DNA of 64,000 nucleotides from Ashinkailepas kermadecensis (GCA_034440615.1 JAOTOM010004626.1:1-64000); one strand, 5' to 3'; counted from the stretch's first letter, positions 20,481 through 32,622 are shown. Made by a program: numbers and translations. Notes: generated by a model from the letters alone, not told the origin.

Positions 20481-21567
20481 AGGTCTGGCAACGTGAACCG
20501 GCAGAAAGCAAATCAAACACGATTTTCTTTGGTAAACCAGTGCACATTTGTTTAGTATGGCTAGTAGTATAATTAATAGGGAGGACGGTATATTGAACGG
20601 GTCGTTAATATTAAAACATTCAACTGCGTGGTATGTTTTTTATTTCAGCTGCGATTGAGCACCGATATGTCTGGTCTATGTATTTTGTAACGTAAAGCCC
20701 TCTGCCATTCCAGTATCGTCGAGGACCGCTCAAGAGCTCCATCGCTCAAAGAACCTTCGAGCTTAGCTGTTTACGAGGATATTTCGTGTTTTTATTATCC
20801 TTATTACCTGCCTTCCTCCTGCAACGGATGCTGATATCACCGGCTGCAGCAAAATTGTTCAAGCTGAATGTAGTTTAGAATGATAAATGTGACGTATTTG
20901 TACAGTTGAGGTTTCAATAGCTCGTTGCTCCGTGCTGTAGAGTGTAGGCTTAGTTTTGGGGAAGCGAGTGTGTTCTACACCCACGCCCTGGTTGCGAACC
21001 TGAACCCTGCAGAACATCTTCCGAGCCCGTAACTAACGCCGCCCTGTGTAGCTGCTTCGCTCCGAGTCTGAAGTCTCCTGGCTGAATAGATCTGGAAGAT
21101 GCTTTCAGGACCTTCCAGGAAGTGGAAGTGAAGGGAGGGACCTCTGAAAAGATCTGAAAGGTCCGAGTGGGAGTTGGTGACCTCTTGACGTCCGATGTGC
21201 GCCACATCAGCCGGACCCGTACAGGTCGAGTCGGACGGTGCCGCCGTCCTTTGACTTCGCCGGCGGCCATTGCCGAGACCAGTCAGCACAGCTCTGGAAA
21301 ACGCTTTGCTTTACAGCCACCGCTGCACACAGGGTGCGTCCTGTTCGCCGTATCGGCCTGCGATTCTCCTCGAACACTTCAGTATGAAAATAAACTCCGC
21401 TTATACCCGCGCTAAAGCTGCCGAGTCAAAACAGATAAATCACCTTGCTCGGAACTGGACTCGATATGTTGGTTGTTGAGACGCCAAGAAAAGAGAGTGA
21501 GCTAGCTAATGCTGACTAGCTAAATGAGCAGATAATGGTCATTATTTGGAAATGGTCGCCGACGTAT
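20481..21567. other. No gene
   Basis: Unique sequence. Frames of about 105 codons on the minus strand at 20950-21289 overlap one another and have no domain. Confidence 0.5.
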
Positions 21568-22068
21568 ATCACTACTGCCTACCTGTACGATTACACTAGT
21601 GTTTACCTGTGCCATCACACTACTGCCTATCTGAGCCATCACACTACTGCCTAACTGTGCCATCACTCTGCTGCCTACCTGTGTCATCACTACTGCCTAC
21701 CTGTGTGATCACGCTACTGCCTATCTGAGCCATCACACTACTGCCTATCTGAGCCATCACACTACTGCCTAACTGTGCCATCACTCTGCTGCCTAACTGT
21801 GCCATCACTCTACTGCCTAACTGTGCCATCACTCTACTGCCTAACTGTGTCATCATACTACTGCCTAACTGTGCCATCACACTACTGCCTAACTGTGCCA
21901 TCACTCTGCTGCCTAACTGTGCCATCACTCTACTGCCTAACTGTGTCATCACTACTGCCTACCTGTGTGATCACACTACTGCCAATCTGAGCCATCACAC
22001 TACTGCCTATCTGAGCCATCACACTACTGCCTAACTGTGGCATCACTCTACTGCCTATCTGAGCGATC
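21568..22068. repeat. 24-bp minisatellite
   Basis: About 20 copies of GCCATCACACTACTGCCTAA + CTGT with ACTCTG/ACTCTA/ACACTA variants. Because 24 is a multiple of 3, an eight-residue repeat (MAQLGSRV-like on the minus strand) stays open; this is not evidence of coding. Confidence 0.9.
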
Positions 22069-23074
22069 ATGTGCACGGTCATTGCATCAACTGGGCCCAA
22101 TCAGCGTCAATCTGCTATGAATGTTGATGAATGCTGCCACGGTGATTGGGCGGTGGTGGGCGTGTTCGGGCAGTTTCAAACTCATCTACCACAAACGCAT
22201 TAACCTGTAGACAAATCAGCTTTGGTCATAACCAAGACCCGGACACGTCGGTTCAGGAGTTTACGGGTGATGCTATTATTCCTTTTAGGAGAACGGCCAA
22301 CTCCTGGAATTGGTTGCAAGTGCAAGTGGATGCGATGGAGAAGCGTATCAATGTTGCCATGTTGCCATAAGTTTGCGAGTGTAACGACCAAAATTACCTG
22401 AATGGAGGTTTATCAGCCGCAGAACCTGGCAACTAGCATAAAGACGGACCAGTCTTTATGTGTGTCATGTGTGTTATGTTCAAATTTGGTTCCAGTGTGC
22501 AAAGCACTTCATGGCAAGGTTCGCTGGGCGCTAGACGCGATAAAATATGAAATTTCCAATCACATTCAGTCGTATAGTAGGTTGGAAGTTGTAAGCACTA
22601 GTGAGCAGGCTTAAAGAGAAAATGCAGACAATAACGAATACGAAAGCAGCACCATTTCCAAAGCAATAGGACGGCACCATTTGTGTGACAATCGCCACTT
22701 TCCGTAGTTTCCCTTTGCTACACCATTTTATGCACCATTTCCAGTAGCAAAACTTAGGCTTGATGGCTCATGTAAACAGGAGAACAATGCAAAAAATTAT
22801 ACGGTTCGAAAATGTAACATTGCGGGCATTATATATGCAGAACTAGTTTCATATTAGCTTGCACGGTCAAGGTTTACATTGCAACTTCCCTGGTAATTGT
22901 ATCTACCCACGGTATTTTTTGCGAATCAATTTAAACTTTTTCTGCTTCTCGCCCTGGTATAGAGGGACAGTTAAAGTGCCCACTGAATTTCGGTTGGTGT
23001 TATTTATGCACATATTTCCCTTTCATCTCCACAATGTAAGCATTCCTTCCTTTGTCTGCATATGAAACACTGGG
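22069..23074. other. No gene
   Basis: Unique sequence with short frames only. Confidence 0.5.
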
Positions 23075-23247
23075 TCCTGTCGCAGGGGCGGATCAATAAT
23101 TATCATGTTGGGGGGGGGGATTTCCTCGGAGGGATTCCTCCGGCGGAAAAATTATTCGTTGAGTGTGTGTGTGTACTCCGATGCACCTTTCCTTGACGGG
23201 TGGCACATGCCCCCAGTGCTCCCTTTGCATCCGCCTCTATCCTGTCG
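23075..23247. mobile_element. hAT-type MITE with perfect 8-bp target duplication
   Basis: The element 23083-23239 (157 bp) is flanked by TCCTGTCG at 23075-23082 and 23240-23247. Ends are CAGGGGCGGAT and ATCCGCCTCTA, inverted with 9 of 11 matches. An 8-bp duplication and CAGGGGCGGAT-like ends are hallmarks of the hAT superfamily. No transposase inside. Confidence 0.8.
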
Positions 23248-23399
23248 TAAGCAAATATATACATGATCTAGGGCAGCTGAACAGAACACTATTCCGGAAG
23301 TCCAAACCCAAAAAGTGCACAAGCTGCTGCACCCAAGCCAATCAAACCCCGCAAGCAACACATGGCGGCAATTCCATGACAAATCGCCCAGGTTGACCC

Positions 23400-23589
23400 C
23401 AAATTGCTGCGGCCACTCTCGGCCGCAAGGTGGCGGTGCGCGTCGCCGCCACTCGAACATCGCTCACGACGAATGGAGTCCGGGCAACAGTGGCATCGCG
23501 AAGTAACTGCACAGCGCACCTATTGACGGCGCCCCCGTGACGTCACGGCGCGTCACTGCCGGCGGGCCGGCGGCGGCGGCGGCAAACAC
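23400..23589. promoter_or_regulatory. CpG-rich segment with palindromic CRE word
   Basis: CpG-dense sequence with CCGTGACGTCACGG at 23535-23548 (contains TGACGTCA, the CREB/ATF consensus) and a GGCGGCGGCGG run. Promoter-like, but no transcript can be shown and the CRE word also occurs by chance elsewhere in the window. Confidence 0.25.
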
Positions 23590-23671
23590 GGCACCAAGTG
23601 TGTTAGTTAGTTATTTGGGCTTCAGGGCGCGTCGACTGCTGTGGTTATTTTGCGCCCAGGCACCAAGTGTG
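23590..23671 (-). mobile_element. Ultra-short retroposon copy 4 with 13-bp target duplication
   Basis: A 56-bp insert (23603-23658) lies between perfect GGCACCAAGTGTG copies at 23590-23602 and 23659-23671. On the minus strand it starts GGGCGCAAAATAACCACAGC, then GTCGACGCGCCC, AAGCCCAAATAAC and TAAC units. GGGCGC and GCGCCC can pair. This is the cleanest full-length copy. Confidence 0.8.
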
Positions 23672-26469
23672 AAAATGTGCACGCAGCAGGCGCGTGCATA
23701 CCGACAGCCTCCGCAAGCACATTCTGGTCTTTCACCAGCATTGTCAGTGTGGGGTTCTCTTTGAGGTTAAGGGCCGCTGACGGATTAGAGAAGGGTAGGT
23801 AAAGTGTAGTCGAGGAGGAAATTAGGCAACTGAACTGAACTGAACTAATCGTGGGTGAATGCTATATTACATCCTTCTTAATGGATCACAATATGCACAA
23901 AAACGCATGGAAGCAAATGGGCACTGGTTAGAAGTGGTGACCGTGCGCTTAGACTTCGTATATAATCTCTACATGCCAACAGTCTACGTCATCGGCAAAA
24001 GCTTCCCATTATAACTATTTCGAGCCAACGGTTATCCACATCACCGATCCTCTGTACACCAAGTCAGATGGATGCCCGCAAGTTTTCAATGCCATGCACC
24101 TCAATGCAGGTGGGATATATACTGGCCAAGTACCGGGGCCCTCTGTCGGCAAGGGATGTAGCGCTTCCCGGTATTTACCCCATCAACTGCCATGTGTTGC
24201 CGCCGAGTTTCCTCTGAACTGTAACGTGTCCGCTGTCTTTGTACTCCAACATAGCATCCATGCTGCAGGGAGGCATTTTCCGCAATCCAAGTCACCGGCC
24301 CGTGAGCGACAAAGGATTCGTGCCGCATTAGGTACGTTTTGCACAATGCAAAGGCTATTGTGCAATGTGTATAACGGCATTGTGCTCGGTTTGTGGGTCG
24401 GCAGCCCTCGCGACGCATGGCTGACTCTTATCTGTTGATGTCGTAGCGCTGCATCCGTTGAGCTATTCATTGGTGGTGCATGTCCAATGTCGGAATGGAT
24501 CGCGCGACCTGGCGAATTCCTCGTGACACGTGATGAACACTACTGATACGCATAGCTGGCCGCCCCAGCCCAGCAGTCGGTGGGGTATGACCGGTCCTCG
24601 GCATGCGCTATGCTAAATAGCTTCCGGGATGCGCCCAGAAAATGCATGGAGTGAGCAATCATTCAGAGTTCAGTTTAAATTCATGAGATTATCGCCACAT
24701 GAAATATTGGCCACCACTGAAGAGAGGAATGCGACGGCTTTTGGGCAGAGGATTTATGCTTTCTGGCATGATGCACCCGTTTAACGAAGATATGTGGATC
24801 AATTTGTGCATTGTATTATTGGCGCTGGCGCCTGCTGGTGCCGGGAGCATTGATCCAGAAGAAATAGGTCACGCGTGCCGGGGAGAGATTGGTTTGGTGT
24901 TACTCGGCAGACCACTTTTTAAACACAGCGGTGCATTGTTTTCGTTTGATTCTCATTCCTTCAATGTATACTTGTAATGTAATGTAATGTATCCTGAGCA
25001 GGCAATTTAGCAGGCTAGTATCCAAATGGTGACAAACAAAAGCATGACGACGGTGTTGCAGTCTTCAGTGTGCCCAGCACCCCCCTCGCCCCCGAGATCC
25101 AATGGATTTCTTGAATGTTTACCTTGATGGTGTTGTGGTATCAAAATGTTTCATGAGCCTGATGCATGGGCCAAAAATGACCAATGCAGTCGACTTGTCC
25201 GAAGCACAAATCCACCACCACCACATGAGCCTGATGTTTAAGTGATTTAGGTATTAAATTAGGATCATAGTCTTACCAGATGCCTGCTGCATTCGATACC
25301 TGGCTGCGCTTTGGGTCGAGGCTTTTCGTCTCCCGCTGTTTTAATTAATTCATGGCAAAACCATCAAAACGATTTAGCATTCCTTTATGGTTTTGTCTAG
25401 ATACTTCCAGCACTTCCATAGGCTGGGCACTTTTTATCCACACCATTTGTTCCATTACGATGAATACAGTAACTTTCAAGCATACGTGGTTGCTGGTCTC
25501 ATGTAGCCACGACATATTAAGCACTAATATAAAACGCTGTAATTTCATCACTTTATTGCGTTCCATTACTTTCATTGCTGTCAATACATGATGACAATTC
25601 ATCACTGCAACTGTAAGTGAGAACTTGGACCCATTGAAAAAACAGTAAGACTGCTACAAAATTAATCGAGCTGTCGAGGATACTTCCAGTGCATTTTTCA
25701 CCTAGAAATACTTCACTATGACCTCGAAGCACTTCGTAACAAGGACCTTAACCAGTATTTCCTCCGGGGCGAGCACACAGGGGCGGAGCCCAATTACAAA
25801 ATGGAGCCCTGCGCAGATACGTGAGCGTTATGACGTTCGAAAAATCGGTGAAGCCGGTTCATACATAATTGTAGAGCTAGTATGAGTGTGGTCAGCATTT
25901 TTTTCTGATGAAATTGCAGGTGAATTCTGCTACCGATGGTTTTATTCGGATATTCGTAATGTTTGATGACCGACCGCCGCACATAAACCAGAGAAATGTT
26001 GACATTTTCTATTCCGGAAGGATATTGCCCACCTTCACTTCCATTGATGTGCTCCTCTCCCTTATCTGCGGAAACCGTCAAGCTGTAATGGCACTTGTTT
26101 GATTTTTCGATACAATCCTTGTTTAATAGCGAGTACTTAGGAGAAATCAGCTGAAGCTGATGAGAATGAAATAAGCATGAACCTGAACCTGCTTAAACAA
26201 TAATATTTGGTCCATTTCTGTGCAGAGAAAAAAGAGTGATTCCAACGATGCAACGCAAAAGATGGTGCGGTTTTTAACAGCCTGACGATTGTGTCAGGTT
26301 CGGTTGGTCATGCAAGTTCAATTTGTACCTACATGCCGCCAGAATTCCTCAGGCTTCTTCCTGACCCGAAGAAAACGTTGTTAGCATACACATCGTAGCA
26401 GCTGGCTTTTCCTCAGTCGTCGCTCGAAATAAATTTTCCTTGTACATGCACGACATCATACTGTCTTAG
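23672..26469. other. 2.8 kb without a recognisable gene
   Basis: Largely unique sequence. Frames up to 114 codons (24094-24438) overlap frames on the other strand. A short TAATG run lies at 24976-24991. Nothing supports a gene. Confidence 0.5.
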
Positions 26470-26712
26470 GCATGGCGCTGGAATATAGCCGTCATCAGGC
26501 ACCATTAGGAGCACTGGACGAGTGAGTACATGAAGCAGCTACGAGGCTCCCGTGGCGCTGGATCATAATCATCAGGTACCATTAGGGGCACTGGAGGAGT
26601 GAGTGTAAGAGGCGGCTACGAGGCTCCCATGGCGCTGGATTATAACCGTCGTTAGGCACCATTAAGGGCACTGGACGAGTGAGTACAAGAAGTAGCTACG
26701 AGGTTCCCGTGC
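26470..26712. repeat. Three tandem copies of a ~79-bp unit
   Basis: GGCGCTGGA starts near 26474, 26553 and 26631. Each is followed by ATCAGGCACCATTAGG, GCACTGGACGAGTGAG and GCTACGAGGCTCCC. Copies differ by about 10%. Confidence 0.85.
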
Positions 26713-27084
26713 AACAAAACCTGGCGATATAGCCTGTAATCAATGACAATATACTTTTTCCCGACTCATAGGAGGTACTCCAGACCTTTAAGAGTTGCGC
26801 CAACTGTTTGAAGGCAACAAGCCTCTGAGCCTGGCGCTCGCTCGTACGCAGCATTCTGCCACCATCCTCACTCAATGGCCCCCATCACAGTCCTCAAAAG
26901 GAGCCATCGTGGGGTTCTTTTCAAAAGGAGCCTCTCCTCTCTATTTGTGTACTCCAGCGTATTATGCTGACGTGCATCGTGCTACTCGCTTTGAGGAAGA
27001 AGGTAGAACAGTGCGTACGTTGGAGCAATATTATTGCACATGAACTACGCTTCTCCTAGTAAACAAGTGTATACAGTGTATCAA

Positions 27085-28170
27085 TCTAGAAATATTCAAC
27101 TAGACTTGGAGGACCTAAAAAGTGGGCTGATCAATGGCAGATGTCTTTCAACTATGACAAGTGTAAGGTTATGCATCTGGGGTCTGGAGGTGAGACTTTC
27201 AGATATACAATGGGAGGGAGGGAACTGGATGTTATTGAAGAGGAAAGGGACTTAGGCTTGTTGGTTTCAAAAGACCTCAAAGCAGAAAAACAATGCATCG
27301 CAGCTAGGAACAGGGCACTCAGAATGCTGTGACTCATTAATAGAAGTGTGATATATAAGAGCAATGAAGTCATGAAAAAACTGTACTTAGCATATGTGCG
27401 ACCCCACTTGGAATATTCTGTACAAGCATGGAGCCCCTACCTAGAAGAAGATATAGATATGTTAGAAAGAGTGCAGCGCAAAGCAACTAGACTCATCAGT
27501 GGAATAGGTAACTTAGAATATGGAGAAAGGCTTGTGGCTTTAGATGTGTACTCACTCAAGTATAGGAGATTAAGGGGGAACATGATTTAAATGTACACAA
27601 TTGTTAAAGGACTAGATCAAGTCAATTTGAATGGCGCTCTTCAGTTTAGAGTATCACATAGGGGTCATCAATTCAGGTTAGACAAGTTGAGGTGTAGGAC
27701 AGTTAAGCGACAACAGGTCTTCAGTCAAAGGGTTGTTGATTAGTGGAATGGGCTGCCTGCTGATGTTGTGGGGAGTTCCTCATTAAATGTATTTAAAAGT
27801 AGGATGGACAAATTTTTAGACAGGAAAATCTTGTTTTTTAGTTCTAATTTGTGATGGATGGGGTCAGATTTATGTGAAGTAAGTGTGCACGGCACAGACC
27901 CCTTTAAGCATGAATGCAGTTTGAAAATTATTGATAAGGCATTCAATCCACATGTGTTAAGAGGGATCAGGGGAATATGGCTGGATAGCTAGGGCAGATA
28001 GGCATTGATATTGGTGTGTGGGATATTGGTGGACTGGTTTCTTCAGGATGAGGGATGGTTGGGGTGGGTCTTTTTACCAGGCTTATGGTATCTTCCATTT
28101 ACAGACTTAACTGGATGGGCCCTTGGGTCTCTTATTAAGTTTAAACGCTTTATATCTTTATATAGGGTGT
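27085..28170 (+). pseudogene. Dead CR1/L2-like LINE, C-terminal reverse transcriptase and 3' UTR
   Basis: Conceptual translation from 27120 shows the typical order of a LINE reverse transcriptase tail: WADQWQMSFNYDKCKVMHLG, DLGLLVSKDLK, KLYLAYVRPHLEYSVQAWSP, LERVQRKATRLI, then DVYSLKYRRLRGNMI and FSQRVVD before WNGLPADVV and LNVFKSRMD near 27800. It is broken by a -1 frameshift near 27120, and by stops at about 27331 (TGA), 27588 (TAA) and 27741 (TAG). The 5' part is missing, as usual for truncated LINE insertions. The following ~300 bp, ending in AACTGGATGGGCCCTTGGGT and TCTTATTAAGTTTAAACGC, look like the 3' UTR. Confidence 0.85.
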
Positions 28171-28329
28171 ACCTAGCAGTGGATTCAGCACCTTCCTTCG
28201 GGATGTGATACTGATGAGATTGGCTATGGTAGCACAATGGGTATGATGGGAGGAGTTTGTAATTGTTGAGTGTGTTATGCAATATCAAGTGAATGGTGCT
28301 AGATAGGCTGGCATATATAGCTCCCTAGG

Positions 28330-28450
28330 AACTTGAGATAAGGGATTGATTTGGGTGAGAGTATGTACATTTCTAGTACCTTTTCTAGATAGGCTTAACC
28401 CAGATGGGCCCCTGTGGCTCTTATTAAGCCTTAACACTTTATGACTTATG
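28330..28450 (+). mobile_element. Second LINE 3' end fragment
   Basis: AGGCTTAACCCAGATGGGCC then CTTATTAAGCCTTAACACTT parallels 28105-28155 (ACTTAACTGGATGGGCCC, CTTATTAAGTTTAAACGCTT). A second, very short 3'-end copy of the same LINE family, or a duplicated 3' UTR. Confidence 0.55.
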
Positions 28451-28457
28451 ACTAAGT

Positions 28458-28549
28458 GCATGGTGCACTTACTTTGGTGCACCATGCACATGCACTAGGC
28501 TTTGGTGCACTTATTTTGGTGCACCCAAGTAAGTGCACCAAAGCCTAGG
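28458..28549. repeat. Two adjacent GTGCAC hairpins
   Basis: TGCATGGTGCAC / GTGCACCATGCA (28458-28488) form one inverted repeat. CTAGGCTTTGGTGCACTTA (28495-28513) and its exact reverse complement (28530-28548) form another with a 16-nt loop. The shared TTTGGTGCACTTA word links them. Confidence 0.75.
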
Positions 28550-29043
28550 CTCCAACATGACTACAGATGTGGTGGCCGGGGGGGAGCAGCAGATAGCTAT
28601 TCATATGAAGGCATCACGCAGGTGACTCGCCAAACAGCTGCCTCTAGCCACGTGACAAATCGATAATGTCAGACACCTGACACCAGAGCAGGCATTACAT
28701 GCGGCACTGATGGTAGTGGATGATGGAATTTCAGGGACATGGATTAACCACCAAACAGCTGGTGTCTATGTCTTCGCCGCGTGGAACAACATGGGCACGA
28801 AGGAGTCCCAGGCGTAGGCCTGTGCCCAAGACTTTGAACAGTCGTCGTGTTCTGGAGCCCGGATATTTTCGGTCTGCTTTAATCTTGCTTAGAAAGAGGA
28901 GCACGAGCTTCCGAGCAAAACTCAGAGTACACTAGCCTCTTCCGAACATGTCGTTGTTCTTCCACCCTCCTGACCGTATCCCCCCTGTCAGGAAGCTCTG
29001 GCTGCGTTACTGGCCACATGCACTGGTAATGATAACCTCAGCT
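28550..29043. other. No gene
   Basis: Unique sequence directly before the 49-bp array. Confidence 0.5.
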
Positions 29044-29530
29044 GCGTGCAGCGTGGACAGGCCATGCGACACTTGCTCTCCAAGCGCGTGCTGCGTGCAA
29101 CGTGGACAGGCCATGCGACACTTGCTCTCCAGGCGCGTGCTGCGTGCAGCCTCGACAGGCCATGCGACACTTGCTCTCCAGGCGCGTGCTGCGTGCAGCC
29201 TCGACAGGCCATGCGACACTTGCTCTCCAGGCGCGTGCTGCGTGCAACGTGGACAGGCCGTGCGACACTTGCTCTCCAAGCGCGTGCTGCGTGCAGCGTG
29301 GACAGGCCATGCGACACTTGCTCTCCAGGCGCGTGCTGCGTGCAGCCTCGACAGGCCATGCGACACTTGCTCTCCAGGCGCGTGCTGCGTGCAGCCTCGA
29401 CAGGCCATGCGACACTTGCTCTCCAGGCGCGTGCTGCGTGCAGCGTGGACAGGCCGTGCGACACTTGCTCTCCAAGCGCGTGCTGCGTGCAGCGTGGACA
29501 GGCCGTGCGACACTTGCTCTCCAAGGCACA
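29044..29530. repeat. 49-bp minisatellite, ~10 copies
   Basis: Unit: GCGTGCTGCGTGCAGCCTCG + ACAGGCCATGCGACACTTGC + TCTCCAGGC. Two main variants, CAGCCTCGAC and CAGCGTGGAC, plus CATGCG/CGTGCG. Neither strand of the unit contains a stop in any frame, and 49 is not a multiple of 3, so every frame cycles through all three readings and stays open. Confidence 0.92.
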
Positions 29531-30420
29531 TGCTAAACTCATGCAAAGTTATGGCGAATGCTAAACTCGTCCAAAGTTGAGGGAGGTGCACTGCCCCCTC
29601 TGCCCCCCCCCCCCATATTCCCGCGCACTTGAGTGTGTGGGGGCGAAGTTAACGTGCTGGACCTGTCACATCACGGCCACGTCATCGTCCACAATTAACG
29701 CCCGGGTCACGACCGTCCGCAGTGTCTGTCTGATGAACGCCGACACCGAGTCCAACTGCGAGCATGCACAAGGCACGTGGGGAACACGAGCCGCTGCCGG
29801 TCGGTCACCGTCGGCTGGATTTGGATCCATAAATGGATAGGAAAGAACATAGCTCTTGCAGAACGCGTGTAAGTGTTGCGTTTTTGTGGATTTTGTACTC
29901 AACATGCATGAATGTTCAGCGAGAAAAAAAAATGCTGAGTGGGCGGGATGTTTTAATAGAGAACATCAAATAAACAGCGCCTGTGCATAAAAGCTCACAT
30001 TAAGCTTCGCTACTTGCGTATCCCGTCAGGAACCCCCAGTGCTGGCACAAGTATGCGCCAATTCCTCACGGCATTAACTGCCCAACGATCATCTATGAGA
30101 GTCCAAATATTTACCGAACTGCCAACAGCAACTGAAGTCCATTAGTCGCAGGTGACGACATTTCTCCAGAGGCACCCAATAATAGAGTCTGTGATTTAGT
30201 AGCAGGAGATGATATCATTGGCTTACTGCTGGCATCATCGGCCGATCAAGGCACCTTCCTAGGAACTGCTGTGCCCCTTCGTCCTTCAACACCGTTTGTA
30301 CCGTTACAGCAATGGACGCCAAATGGATTCTCTGCATGTCCTGAATACGTATTCCCGGTCGGAATCAGATGCAGCCGATCTCAGTTGTCTGAACCGGTCT
30401 GGTGCTGCGCGGCTCAGCAG
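29531..30420. other. No gene
   Basis: Unique sequence between two arrays. Confidence 0.5.
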
Positions 30421-32345
30421 TACCGACACAGCGTCACACAGGACTGACACAGCGTCACATAGGACCGATACAGCGCCACAGGACCGACACAGCGTCACAC
30501 AGGACTGACACAGCGTCACACAGGACTGACACAGCGTCACACAGGACCGACACAGCGTCACATAGGACCGATACAGCGCCACAGAACCGACACAGCGTCA
30601 CACAGGACCGATACAGCGCCACAGGACCGACACAGCGTCACACAGGACCGACGCAGTGTCACAAGGACCGATACAGCGTCACACAGGACTGACACAGCGT
30701 CACATAGGACTGACACAGCGTCACATAGGACCGATACAGCGCCACATAACCGACACAGCGTCACACAGGACCGACACAGTGTCACAAGGACCGATACAGC
30801 GTCACACAGGACCGACACAGCGTCACACAGGACTGACACAGCGTCACACAGGACTGACACAGCGTCACATAGGACCGATACAGCGCCACAGGACCGACAC
30901 AGCGTCACACAGGACTGACACAGCGTCACATAGGACCGATACAGCGCCACAGGACCGACACAGCGTCACACAGGACCGACACAGTGTCACAAGGACCGAT
31001 ACAGCGTAACACAGGACCGACACAGCGTCACACAGTACTGACACAGCGTCACATAGGACCGATACAGCGCCACATGACCGACACAGCGTCACATAGGACC
31101 GACACAGCGTCACACAGGACCGACACAGCGTCACACAGGACCGACACAGCGTCACACAGGACTGACACAGCGTAACATAGGACCGACACAGCGCCACAGG
31201 ACCGACATATCGTCACACATGACCGACACAGCGTCACATAGGACCGACACAGCGTCGCATATGACCGATACAGCGCCACAGGACCGACACAGCGTAAAAC
31301 AAGACCGACACAGCGTCACATAGGACCGATACAGCGCAACAGGACCGACACAGCGTCACACAGGACCGACACAGTGTCACAAGGACCGATACAGCGTCAC
31401 ACAGGACCGACACAGCGTCGCATATGACCGATACAGCGCTACATTGTACCGACAGTTTCATACAGGACCGACACAACGTCACATAGGACCGATACAGCGC
31501 CACAGGACCGACACAGCGTCACACAGGACCGACACAGCGTCACATAGGACCGATACAGCGCAACAGGACCGACACAGCGTCACACAGGACCGACACCAGC
31601 GTCACACAGGACCGACACAAAGTCACATAACCGACACAGCGTCACATAGGACTGACAAGACGTCACACAGGACCGACACAGTGTCACAAAGACCGATACA
31701 GCGTCACACAGGACCGACACAACGTCACATAGGACCGACACAGCGTCACACTGGACCCACACAGCGCCACAGGACCGACAGAGCGTCACACAGGGCCGAC
31801 ACAGCGTCACAAGATCGACACAGCGTCACATAGGACCCACACATGACCGACACAGCGTCACATAGGACCGACACAGTGTCACACAGAACCGATACAGCGT
31901 CACAGGACCGACACAGCGTCACACATGGCCGACACAGCGTCACAGGACCGACACAGAGTCACACATGACCGACACAGCGTCACAGGACCGACACCACAGC
32001 GTTACATAGGACCCACACAGGACCGACAAAGCGTCACAGGACCGACACAGCGTCACGCATGACCGAAACAGCGTCACATAGGACCGACACAGTGTCACAC
32101 AGGACCGATACAGCGCCACAGAAGACCTACACAGCGTCACACAGAACCGACACAGCTTCACACAGGATCGACGCAGCGTTTCATAGAACCGACACAGCGT
32201 GACACAGGGCCGACACAGCTTCACAAAGGATCGACACAGCGTTACATTGTACCGACACAGTTTCATACAGGACCGACACAACGTCACACAGGATCAGCGC
32301 AGCGTCACATAGGACCATCAGAACCTACACAGTGCCATGCCAGGA
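30421..32345. repeat. 21/19-bp minisatellite, ~1.9 kb
   Basis: Alternation of 21-bp GACCGACACAGCGTCACACAG and 19-bp GACCGATACAGCGCCACAG units with ACTGAC, CATAGG and GTGTCACAAG variants. The 5' two thirds show recurring blocks of several units; the 3' third is more diverged and fades into ACACAGTGCCATG and CAATGCCATAT words up to about 32440. Frames through it are artefacts. Confidence 0.92.
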
Positions 32346-32499
32346 TACTCAATGCCATATGCATGTATACTCAATGCCATATCAGGACCAACACAATGCC
32401 ATATCAGAACCTACACAGTGCCACATGAGACCTACATTGCAACACATTGGGAATCCTCATCTATGCGTACCGGCTTAAAAAAAGTAGTTTGAAATCTTG

Positions 32500-32622
32500 C
32501 TCCAACTGACGATCCCAGCCGAGGGCTATGAGAGTTCGCAAACCGATTTGAACCCCGTGTCGCCAGGACAAGGAAGACCAGTGCAGGCCGGCGCTCTAAC
32601 CAACTGAGCTGCCGGGGCGGCC
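32500..32622 (-). mobile_element. tRNA-derived SINE or tRNA-like fragment
   Basis: On the minus strand from 32622: GCCCCGGCAGCTCAGTTGGT + TAGAGCGCCGGCCTGCACTG..., a near-ideal box A (GCTCAGTTGGTTAGAGC). A box B, GGTTCAAATCGG, lies near 32545. The arm between the boxes is longer and less paired than in a standard tRNA, so I favour a SINE head over a functional tRNA gene. Confidence 0.6.

Noticed and set aside
20028..20516. 162-codon minus-strand frame in GC-rich DNA
   Set aside because: Stops are rare in CpG-rich sequence, frames are open on both strands, and no domain is recognisable.
30304..32287. Many overlapping frames on both strands, cysteine- or threonine-rich
   Set aside because: Artefacts of the stop-poor 21/19-bp minisatellite.
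32500..32622. Functional tRNA gene
   Set aside because: Box A is excellent, but spacing and acceptor pairing do not give a clean cloverleaf and the sequence continues into a SINE-like body.
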